A DNA stretch of 64,000 nucleotides from an uncultured Verrucomicrobiales bacterium. Lineage in GTDB: Bacteria; Verrucomicrobiota; Verrucomicrobiia; Verrucomicrobiales; DEV007. The stretch spans positions 1-64,000 of the forward strand of contig CALAHF010000162.1 in the NCBI GenBank assembly GCA_937891465.1. The letters are read 5' to 3'. The notes under the pieces were generated by a model. The model was not told where the DNA came from, ran no database searches, and saw only the letters and a program-made list of their open reading frames with translations. Of this stretch, positions 36,386 to 44,031 are shown piece after piece. Each line of letters starts with the position of its first letter. Position 1 is the first letter of the stretch. Made by a program: the position numbers and the translations under genes.

Positions 36386-37660
36386 ATGCAATTTTATCAA
36401 AAAATATTCCTGATTCCCATCCTTGCCGCGACACAATCGGCCGGGTTTGCCGAATCAACCATCACTCCCGAGGAGGCCATTCAAATGGCTTTGCGGAACA
36501 ATCGTGAACTAGCGATTGCAAAATCTGAAGTCGCCCGGGCCGAGTCTCGCGCCAGGTGGGCTGGACGCCTCGATAATCCGGAACTCGAAATTTCCGCGAC
36601 CGACGATAGCATCGGTTTGGACGACAGCGAAAGTGTTCTCGAAATCGGATTCAGCCAAAAATTTCCGCTCACGGCCCGACTTCGCGAAGAGAAGAATGTT
36701 CGCAAAACGCAAGTGATGCTGGCGGAAGCCGAAATCGTGGAACGCCGTCGACACCTTGCTTTCGAAGTTGATCAGCAGGCGACCGAATTGTTGGCCACGC
36801 GAAATAAACTCACCCTCAGCGACGAGCTGGTCGCCTTGAACAAAAAAGTCGTCAATTTCTTGAAGGAACAGGTTAAACGCGGCGAAGTTTCCAATTTGGA
36901 TGTGACCCAAGCGATTCTCAGCGGACGATCTCTGGAGCAACAAGCGATGGCATTGCGCAACGAGGCGAAGCGCGAAGCATTGGCGTTGAAAAAAATTCTC
37001 GGCGTCGAGCCCAGCTCGGAAATCAGACTCGGGGGCAATCTCCCGACTCCCGTTTCAAAACCTGATCATCGAGATGATCTGGATGCGATTTTACAACGCC
37101 GACCGGATTATCTATTGGCGCTTGCACAGACAGATGTTGCGAAAGCTGAAATCGCGCTCGCTGAAGCAGACACATGGGAGGACGTGACGATTCGCGTTTT
37201 TCTGGAAAGCGAAAAGTCAGTCGATGAACCGGATGGGCTTGAGCGAAATACGTTTGCCGGCGTTGGTTTTTCAATTCCACTCCCACTTCGCGATCGTAAT
37301 CAGGAGGGGATTGAGCAGGCCGAAATTGGAATCGATGTGGCTGATCAAACGGTCGAAGCCAACGTTTTTAATATCCGAAGCGAATACGAAGCTGCCTTTC
37401 AAGAGCGCCTTTCCGCTTATGAAATTGCGACTGAATCAACTGGCGAAGTTATTGATCTTGCCGAGAAGAATCTCGAAGATTTTCGGACAGCCTATGAGCA
37501 AGGGCAGGCCAGTCTGATTCAAGTCCAGCGAGCTCAGGAGCAGCTTTTGGAATTGCGCAATGCCTCGGTCGATATGCTCGAAGCTTTTCATCTCGCTGAA
37601 GCCCGTCTCCGCTTTGTCGCAGGGAATTATCCTGAAATCCAAACGTCTCACGCTAAATGA
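36386..37660 (+). CDS. TolC-family outer-membrane protein of a metal efflux pump (CzcC/CusC-like)
   Basis: 424 residues from the ATG at 36386, which yields a signal peptide (MQFYQKIFLIPILAATQSAGFA). TolC/OEP family traits: ITPEEAIQMALRNNRELAIA at the N-terminus and a second repeat after residue 200, with long helices rich in Glu, Ala and Arg (ARLREEKNVR, LATRNKLTLSDELVALN). Forms the outer-membrane duct of the tripartite pump encoded with the next two genes. Stop codon overlaps the adaptor start (ATGA). Confidence 0.88.
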   Translation: MQFYQKIFLIPILAATQSAGFAESTITPEEAIQMALRNNRELAIAKSEVARAESRARWAGRLDNPELEISATDDSIGLDDSESVLEIGFSQKFPLTARLREEKNVRKTQVMLAEAEIVERRRHLAFEVDQQATELLATRNKLTLSDELVALNKKVVNFLKEQVKRGEVSNLDVTQAILSGRSLEQQAMALRNEAKREALALKKILGVEPSSEIRLGGNLPTPVSKPDHRDDLDAILQRRPDYLLALAQTDVAKAEIALAEADTWEDVTIRVFLESEKSVDEPDGLERNTFAGVGFSIPLPLRDRNQEGIEQAEIGIDVADQTVEANVFNIRSEYEAAFQERLSAYEIATESTGEVIDLAEKNLEDFRTAYEQGQASLIQVQRAQEQLLELRNASVDMLEAFHLAEARLRFVAGNYPEIQTSHAK

Positions 37661-38817
37661 AATCACTTTTCAAAATATCTTGTATCCTGCTTGCCTCTAT
37701 TTTTTCGCATCAGGTCGCGCTTGCTCAGGAAGGTCCGATTGATGCGGATCGTGCGGCCAACACGGTCATTCTGGATAACATCGGTGTTAAAAATCTCAAT
37801 ATCGAAACCGAAATGGTTGAGGAACGGGATTTTGAATCAACGGTTTTTTCGATTGGCCGCCTTGAAGAGTTGCCGGAAAACCGGGCGGTGCTTTCGTCAC
37901 GGATCGCGGGCCGGGTTGTTGAATTGAATGCCTACATTGGCGATGCGGTTAAGAAAGGACAAGTCATTGCACGAGTTGAAAGTCGTCAGCCGGGGAGTCC
38001 TCCCCCAGTGATTGATTTAAAAGCCCCAATCGATGGGGTAGTCGTCGAATCTCACGTTCGTCTCGGTGAACCTGTTGAGCCGGCTCAGGAATTGATTGAT
38101 ATTTCCGACCGAACAAAAATGTGGGCGGTCGCAAAAATTCCGGAAAATGAATCGGATCAAATTGTGCCGGGGACAACGACGAGAATTCACATCCCGTCGC
38201 TGGGTGATGACTTGTTCGAAGTGACCATGGCGAAATATGGTGTCGAAGCAAATCGTGAAGCGGGAACGATCGACGGAATTTTCATTCTCGAAAATAAGGA
38301 CGGACGGATGAAACCGGGAATGCGTGCTGAGTTCGCCATTGTCACTTCATCTAGAGAAGACGTCATGGCGGTTCCCCGAACATCTGTTCAGGGCGACCCG
38401 ACAAAACGCGTCGTGTTCGTCAAAGACTTCGACCTTCCGAATGCATTCGTGAAGGTGCCTCTGGTTCTCGGTGAGAGAAATGATCGCTATTTCGAGGTGA
38501 AGAATGGACTATTCCCTGGAGACGAAGTGGTCACTGAGGGGGCGTATTCATTGAGCTTCGCCGGGAGTGGTAGTGGAATTTCACTGAAGGAAGCGCTCGA
38601 TATGGCACACGGCCATGAACACAACGAGGATGGATCTGAATTGTCCGAGGCCGATAAAAAGGCCAAAGAGGCGGAAAAATCAGGACAAGATGGAAACGTC
38701 GGAACGCCCGGGGTTGTCGATTGGTTCATTCGTGCGTGGGCAATTGTGGCAACCATTCTGTTTCTGATTGCGATTCAGGCTGTCCTTCGCAATCGCAACC
38801 GAACTGCAACCGCTTAA
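37657..38817 (+). CDS. RND efflux periplasmic adaptor (CzcB/CusB-like)
   Basis: 386 residues. Signal peptide, then barrel-sandwich halves (GRLEELPENRAVLSSRIAGRVVELNAYIGDAVKKGQ and IDLKAPIDGVVVESHVRLGEPVE). Beta-barrel and membrane-proximal domains follow. An acidic His-containing segment near the C-terminus (MAHGHEHNEDGSE) and, unusually for an adaptor, a final hydrophobic helix (VDWFIRAWAIVATILFLIAI) suggest anchoring at both ends. Links the TolC-type duct to the RND pump. Overlaps the previous stop, and the pump gene begins seven bases after its own stop. Confidence 0.88.
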   Translation: MKSLFKISCILLASIFSHQVALAQEGPIDADRAANTVILDNIGVKNLNIETEMVEERDFESTVFSIGRLEELPENRAVLSSRIAGRVVELNAYIGDAVKKGQVIARVESRQPGSPPPVIDLKAPIDGVVVESHVRLGEPVEPAQELIDISDRTKMWAVAKIPENESDQIVPGTTTRIHIPSLGDDLFEVTMAKYGVEANREAGTIDGIFILENKDGRMKPGMRAEFAIVTSSREDVMAVPRTSVQGDPTKRVVFVKDFDLPNAFVKVPLVLGERNDRYFEVKNGLFPGDEVVTEGAYSLSFAGSGSGISLKEALDMAHGHEHNEDGSELSEADKKAKEAEKSGQDGNVGTPGVVDWFIRAWAIVATILFLIAIQAVLRNRNRTATA

Positions 38818-38823
38818 TCTATC

Positions 38824-41800
38824 ATGCTGAACGCACTCATACGATTCAGTCTGGCACAGCGGGCGCTCATTCTCGCCATCGCGCTGGTTTTGCTGGTCCT
38901 CGGAATCAAAAAAACAATCGAGCTTCCCGTTGAGGTGTTGCCGGATTTGACGAAGCCGACAGTCACGATTCTCACTGAAGCCCCGGGTTATGCGCCCGAG
39001 GAGGTTGAAACGTTAATCACCGTCCCGCTCGAAGCGACCCTCATGGGCGTGACCGGCGTAAACCGGCTTCGCTCGACCAATGATATTTCGCTCTCGCTCG
39101 TTTTTGTCGAGTTTGATTGGGGAACGGATATTTATCAGGCGCGTCAGTTCGTGCAGGAACGACTCACCGGTGCGGCGGAAATTTTGCCCGAAGGCGTGAC
39201 GCCGTATATGACGCCGGTTGCATCATTGATGGGCGATATTTTGCTCGTCGGACTTCGCGATCCTACGGGAAAAACCAGTGAGCGAGATTTGCGAGTTTAC
39301 GCAGACTGGGTCGTTGCGCGGCGTTTCCAATCCATTCCCGGAATTGCTGAAGTGCTCTCCATGGGGGGCGGAGTAAAGCAGTTGCAGATTCAGCCAAACC
39401 CCAATGAAATGCTCGCCCTCGGCGTGACGTTCGAAGAGCTTCACAAAGCGGCTGAGAATTCAGTCAAAAATACGACCGGCGGATTTTTAACGGAACGCGA
39501 TCAGGAAATCATGGTGCGAAATCTCGCGATGACGACCGACCTCGAAGCGATCGGGAAAACCGTCGTGACTTATGAAAACGATCGGGCCATTCGAATCTCC
39601 GACATTGCCGAAGTGAAGTGGGATATCGAACCGATGCGCGGTGATGCGGGCATGGGAACCAACAAACACAGCGGCGAAGAAACCGGTGCGAAAGGGAATT
39701 CAGGGATCATCATGAGCGTGAGGAAATCGCCGGATTTTGGTACTTCTGCTCTCACGAAAGAAGTCGAAAAGGCCATCGAGGAATTGCAAAAATCGCTCCC
39801 CGAAGGCGCTGAGTTGCTCACGGTTTATCGTCAGCAGGATTTCATTAATCTATCGATCGGAAACCTCGGTGAAGCGTTGCGGGACGGAGCTATCATGGTT
39901 TCGATTGTTCTGTTTCTCTTTCTATTCAACTTTCGGATCACGCTGATCACGCTGACGGCTATCCCGCTCTCGCTGGGAATTACCATTTTGGTCTTCGACG
40001 TATTCGGTTTGAGCGTGAACTCAATGACCCTTGGCGGACTCGCTGTTGCGATCGGGATGGTCGTGGATGACGCCATTGTCGATGTCGAAAACGTGTTCCG
40101 CCGACTCCGGGAAAACGCTAACCTGGATGAGCCTCAACCAAAATTGGAAGTCATTGCCTTAGCTTCTGCCGAGGTCCGTTCATCCATACTCTATGCCACT
40201 GTTTTGATCATTCTGGTTTTCCTACCGCTCATAGCGTTGAGCGGAGTCGAAGGCCGATTGTTTACCCCGATTGCGCTCGCAACGATTATCAGCATGGCGG
40301 CATCGTTCGTCGTTTCGCTCACGGTAATCCCGGTTCTGAGTTCATATTCGCTCAATCCAAAGGCTGGAAAAGATCATGGTGATGCCAAAGTCGTTCAGTG
40401 GCTGAAACAATTATTCACCGCAACATGGCTGCGTTTTGCGTTGTCTCAGCCTTTGCTCCTGCTCGGAATCACTGTTGGTTTGATGGTCTTTGCCGGATTT
40501 TCATACACTCAAATGGGAGGGAATTTCCTCCCTGCATTCAAAGAGCCCTCAGCCTTAATTGCGACCACCATGGCACCGGGAACTTCCCTGAGGACCACCT
40601 CCCGGGTTTCCAGAACCGCACAGGATCTCCTACTCGGTGTTCGCGGAATTGAAACTGTTGGGTATCGAGTGGGGCGTGCCGAACGGGGGGATCACGTCGT
40701 CCCCGTATCTACCGTCGAATTTGAACTTTTGTTCAGTGAATACGGTCAGGAAAATCGCGAAGAGGTGATGGCGAATGTGAAAGCGGCCATGAAAAGCATT
40801 CCTGGGACTTTCAGCGCCCACAGCACTCCGCTGGCAGATCGTATTGGCCACATGTTGAGCGGAGTTTCTGCAAAAATCGCCATTAAAATCTTCGGTCCCG
40901 ACCTTAATGAGTTGCGAAAAATCGGCACCGATATTGTGACCATTGCGCGGGCTATTCCCGGCCTTGAAGAAGCTCGCACTGAACAACAGGCTGCCATTCC
41001 TCAGCTGCGCATCGAAATCGATCGTGACCGCGCGCTCGCATATGGCGTCACGCCGGGGGAGTTGAACGAACAACTTGCCACGTTGATTGGCGGCGGTGAA
41101 GTCGCTGAAGTCTACGAAGATCAGCGCGTTTACGATCTCGTAGTACGGTTACCAGTCGAATGGCGGGAAGATCCGGATCGCCTGCGAAATTTCTACATCG
41201 ACACTAAAAGTGGTCAGCGCATTCCATTGAGTTACGTGGCTGAACTTCGTCAGGCCACCGGACCGAATACAATTCTCCGGGAAAACACCCGCCGCCGGTT
41301 TGTGGTTTCGATCAATCCTACAACTTCGGATTTGAATGCCGCAGTTGAACAGCTGGAGCGTGAAGTCAGCGAAAAACTGAAACTCCCTGAAGGATATTCG
41401 CTTTCTTTTGAGGGAGAGTATCAAGCGCAACAGGAAGCGCGGCGAACGATTCTCGTTATGTCAGGAGTCATTCTACTCGTCATCACATTCCTTCTGTTCA
41501 GCTTTTTTAAAAGCTTCAGCTTCGTGTTGTTGGTCCTCTCGAATATCCCAATTTCTATTATCGGTGGAATTTTTCTGACCCGATATACCCTCGATAACAT
41601 CAGCATCGCGACGCTCGTCGGGTTTATCGCCATCTCTGGAATCGCCGCGCGAAATTCGATCATGATGATTTCCCACTACTTGCATCTAATGGAGCACGAA
41701 GGGGAAAAATTCGACATGAAAATGGTGATTCGGGGAACCGAAGAGCGACTCGTCCCTGTTTTAATGACGGCGATCTCCGCCGGTATTGCTCTCATTCCGC

Positions 41801-41979
41801 TGGTGCTTGCAGCAGATGAACCGGGCAAAGAAATTCTCAATCCGGTAGCCATTGTCATCGTCGGCGGGCTCGTTAGTTCAACGCTGCTGGGCCTGGCGGT
41901 AACGCCTGCTGTTTTCTACACGTTTTGCCGGAAATCCGCATTTCGTGCACTGGAACGCGGGGCCTCTGCCGCTGGATAA
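38824..41979 (+). CDS. Heavy-metal efflux RND permease (CzcA/CusA family)
   Basis: 1051 residues, typical for HME-RND pumps. Twelve-helix architecture with two large periplasmic loops. The TM4 signature GMVVDDAIVDVENVFRRLREN carries the acidic residues of the heavy-metal subfamily. N-terminal IELPVEVLPDLTKPTV and the AISGIAARNSIMMISHY segment near TM10-11 also fit. Exports divalent or monovalent metal ions from periplasm or cytoplasm by proton antiport. Sequence alone does not settle Cu/Ag versus Co/Zn/Cd; neighbouring His/Cys-rich proteins are compatible with either. Confidence 0.93.
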   Translation: MLNALIRFSLAQRALILAIALVLLVLGIKKTIELPVEVLPDLTKPTVTILTEAPGYAPEEVETLITVPLEATLMGVTGVNRLRSTNDISLSLVFVEFDWGTDIYQARQFVQERLTGAAEILPEGVTPYMTPVASLMGDILLVGLRDPTGKTSERDLRVYADWVVARRFQSIPGIAEVLSMGGGVKQLQIQPNPNEMLALGVTFEELHKAAENSVKNTTGGFLTERDQEIMVRNLAMTTDLEAIGKTVVTYENDRAIRISDIAEVKWDIEPMRGDAGMGTNKHSGEETGAKGNSGIIMSVRKSPDFGTSALTKEVEKAIEELQKSLPEGAELLTVYRQQDFINLSIGNLGEALRDGAIMVSIVLFLFLFNFRITLITLTAIPLSLGITILVFDVFGLSVNSMTLGGLAVAIGMVVDDAIVDVENVFRRLRENANLDEPQPKLEVIALASAEVRSSILYATVLIILVFLPLIALSGVEGRLFTPIALATIISMAASFVVSLTVIPVLSSYSLNPKAGKDHGDAKVVQWLKQLFTATWLRFALSQPLLLLGITVGLMVFAGFSYTQMGGNFLPAFKEPSALIATTMAPGTSLRTTSRVSRTAQDLLLGVRGIETVGYRVGRAERGDHVVPVSTVEFELLFSEYGQENREEVMANVKAAMKSIPGTFSAHSTPLADRIGHMLSGVSAKIAIKIFGPDLNELRKIGTDIVTIARAIPGLEEARTEQQAAIPQLRIEIDRDRALAYGVTPGELNEQLATLIGGGEVAEVYEDQRVYDLVVRLPVEWREDPDRLRNFYIDTKSGQRIPLSYVAELRQATGPNTILRENTRRRFVVSINPTTSDLNAAVEQLEREVSEKLKLPEGYSLSFEGEYQAQQEARRTILVMSGVILLVITFLLFSFFKSFSFVLLVLSNIPISIIGGIFLTRYTLDNISIATLVGFIAISGIAARNSIMMISHYLHLMEHEGEKFDMKMVIRGTEERLVPVLMTAISAGIALIPLVLAADEPGKEILNPVAIVIVGGLVSSTLLGLAVTPAVFYTFCRKSAFRALERGASAAG

Positions 41980-42041
41980 ATAATTAAATAAAAACCGCTA
42001 AACAAACTATCGGCTCGTCTAATAAGTAACCCAATACTATA

Positions 42042-42557
42042 ATGAAAAATAATATCTCAAGAATCACTAAGACATGTGTTGCTTTTGCAGTCACGGCAGC
42101 TCTCTCAAGTTCGGTTGGAATCCAGGCACAAGACAAGGATCACAAGCACGATCATGACAAAATCGAAGCTGGTCCCAATGGCGGAAGGGTTCTCAATGTT
42201 GTCGAACCTCACCTTGAATTTTTCGTGACAAAAGATCGCAAAGTCCAAATCACCGCAATGGGTGAAGATGGAAAAGCGGTTCCGATTGATAAGCAGGTTG
42301 TAAAAGTCATTGGCGGCGATCGGTCAAATCCAACCCGGATGAAATTCGAAAAGAAAGGCGATGTTCTCGTCTCCACCATCGCATTTCCTGCGGGCAATGA
42401 CTTTCCTGTTGTTGTGCAGATCAAAAAGAACAAGGTAGGCAAAACGGTGATGGAAAAATTCAATTTGAATCTCACCCAGTGCCCGACTTGCGACTTTGCG
42501 GAATATGCCTGCGCTTGCGACCACGGGCATGGTGATCACAAAGGCCACAAACACTAA
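42042..42557 (+). CDS. Exported metal-binding-type protein with CPTC / CxC-His tail (copy 1)
   Basis: 171 residues with signal peptide (ending GIQAQ). After it come a His/Asp/Lys cluster (DKDHKHDHDK), a domain beginning AGPNGGRVLNVVEPHLEFFVT (with conserved GGDRSNPTRMKF), and a C-terminus with CPTCDFAEYACACDHGHGD ending in His/Lys. Most similar to the next gene at 42676, so the pair is a tandem duplication. Lies 62 bp after the RND pump. Inferred role: periplasmic metal carrier or buffer for the pump; family not recognised. Confidence 0.7.
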   Translation: MKNNISRITKTCVAFAVTAALSSSVGIQAQDKDHKHDHDKIEAGPNGGRVLNVVEPHLEFFVTKDRKVQITAMGEDGKAVPIDKQVVKVIGGDRSNPTRMKFEKKGDVLVSTIAFPAGNDFPVVVQIKKNKVGKTVMEKFNLNLTQCPTCDFAEYACACDHGHGDHKGHKH

Positions 42558-42582
42558 TGTTTAAATTTTAAAACGACATCTG

Positions 42583-42625
42583 CGATCAGATAGGGTTGGT
42601 TCATCGGACCGACCCTGTTTGATTG
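42583..42625. repeat. Hairpin-unit repeat, inverted doublet
   Basis: Units 42583-42603 (TAGGG) and 42605-42625 (CCCTG), 22-bp pitch, between two tandem paralogous genes, 50 bases before the second gene's ATG. Confidence 0.88.
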
Positions 42626-42675
42626 TAAATGCGTTTCCCGAGCGACTGAAAATCAAACGTAAATACCAAAATTTA

Positions 42676-43290
42676 ATGAAATCAAAATTACTCAAACAAC
42701 TCACCGTGCTCATCCTTGCCGCTGCTGTGCCAGTGGTTTTCACATCTTGTGGCGAAGCTGGTCACGACGGTCATGATGACCACGAACATCACGAAGGTGA
42801 TGGCCATGATCACGAAAAAGTCGGCGAAGATCACGATAAAGCAGGCGATGAACATGCCGGACACGATCATGCTGATAGCAAGAATGTTCGTCCTGCTGGA
42901 CCGAACGGCGGCCGCATCATCACTGATGTCGAGCCTCACGTTGAGTTTCTCGTCACTGAAGATCGCAAAGTGAAATTCACCTCCCTAAACGATGACAATA
43001 AACCTTCTGGGACTGCTCCGGCTTTCGAAGTGGCGCTTACTGGTGGCGATCGCTCAAACCCAACCCGATTGCAGTTCGCTGCTGAGGGAACAAGCCTCGT
43101 CTCAAGCGCTGCTCTTCCCAAAGGTAAAATGATTCCGGTTGTACTTCAGTTCAAAAGTGGAGAAGACAAGCCCACGATGACGAAGTTCAATATCGATCTC
43201 AACGATTGTCCGACCTGCAAGTACAAAGAGTATGCCTGTACCTGCGCTCACGCTGGAGATCATGATGATCATGATCACAAACACGAGTGA
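42676..43290 (+). CDS. Lipoprotein paralogue with His-rich and CPTC / CxC-His segments (copy 2)
   Basis: 204 residues from the ATG at 42676. An upstream in-frame start at 42619 would lie in the repeat and is not credible. N-terminus MKSKLLKQLTVLILAAAVPV followed by VFTSCG, a likely lipobox. A long His/Asp/Glu run follows (GHDGHDDHEHHEGDGHDHEK...), then the same domain as copy 1 (AGPNGGRIITDVEPHVEFLVT, GGDRSNPTRLQF) and a C-terminus CPTCKYKEYACTCAHAGDHD. It is the lipid-anchored counterpart of the soluble copy 1. Stop is immediately followed by the convergent SDR stop. Confidence 0.7.
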   Translation: MKSKLLKQLTVLILAAAVPVVFTSCGEAGHDGHDDHEHHEGDGHDHEKVGEDHDKAGDEHAGHDHADSKNVRPAGPNGGRIITDVEPHVEFLVTEDRKVKFTSLNDDNKPSGTAPAFEVALTGGDRSNPTRLQFAAEGTSLVSSAALPKGKMIPVVLQFKSGEDKPTMTKFNIDLNDCPTCKYKEYACTCAHAGDHDDHDHKHE

Positions 43291-43995
43291 TTAAAATAAC
43301 TTGAGAGACGACATCCCTCCATCCACTTGGAGGATCTGGCCGGTGATGAAGCCAGAGTTGATTCCCAATAGAAATTCCACCAGAGCGGCGACCTCTTTCG
43401 GGTCGCCGATTCTTTTTAGCGGATGACGATTCGCGGAGGCCTCCAGCTTTTCCGGAGTGCTTACGAGATTTCCGGCGAGGGGTGTGTTGGTGAGGGAAGG
43501 GGCAATGCAATTCACTCGAATGCCAGGCGACAATTCTGCGGCGAGCGAACGGGTCAGCCCCTCGATGGCACCTTTTGAAGCTGCAATACTAGCGTGGAAC
43601 GGCATCCCGGTTTGAACCGCTACGGTTGAGAAAAGCACGATCGCCGCACTCTCCGATTTTTTCAACGCGGGCAGCGCTTTGTTAATCAGCCTAATCGCTC
43701 CCATCAAATTCACTTGGAGATCGTTGAGGAAATCCTCCTCGGTCAGACGATGAAAGGGCTTCAAATTAATCGTGCCGGGACAGTAGACCAATCCGTCGAT
43801 TGCTTCAGGAAGCGCATTTGGAATGATCGAAGAATCAGTCGCATCAAACGTTTCGAAAGACACACCTGAAATGGCATCAATCTGTTCATGGCTTCGTCCC
43901 ACGCAATGAAGCGTGTGACCTGCCTTCGAGAGGTTTTTTACCGTCTCCAGTCCGATACCGCTGTTTCCGCCAGCGATGAGAAATGTCTTAGCCAT
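43291..43995 (-). CDS. SDR-fold protein lacking the catalytic Tyr
   Basis: 234 residues with a clear short-chain dehydrogenase fold: cofactor loop AGGNSGIG, VYCPGTI in place of NNAG, ending GQILQVDGGM. Where the classical YxxxK motif is expected the sequence reads IAASK (within PFHASIAASKGAIEGL), so the Tyr is Ile. The active-site Lys is kept. I recall the HASIAA(A/S)KGA arrangement as a recurring subgroup, so this is unlikely to be a random error. Catalysis, if any, must differ from classical SDRs. Adjacent but convergent to the metal-binding proteins; no functional link evident. Confidence 0.8.
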   Translation of the reverse strand: MAKTFLIAGGNSGIGLETVKNLSKAGHTLHCVGRSHEQIDAISGVSFETFDATDSSIIPNALPEAIDGLVYCPGTINLKPFHRLTEEDFLNDLQVNLMGAIRLINKALPALKKSESAAIVLFSTVAVQTGMPFHASIAASKGAIEGLTRSLAAELSPGIRVNCIAPSLTNTPLAGNLVSTPEKLEASANRHPLKRIGDPKEVAALVEFLLGINSGFITGQILQVDGGMSSLKLF

Positions 43996-44031
43996 AGTGC
44001 TAAGACTACGTCGACGGACCTGCTTTCGGAC

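Noticed and set aside
42619-42675. Upstream extension of the lipoprotein gene through the repeat
   Set aside because: It would start inside a repeat unit and put 19 residues before a clear lipoprotein signal peptide.
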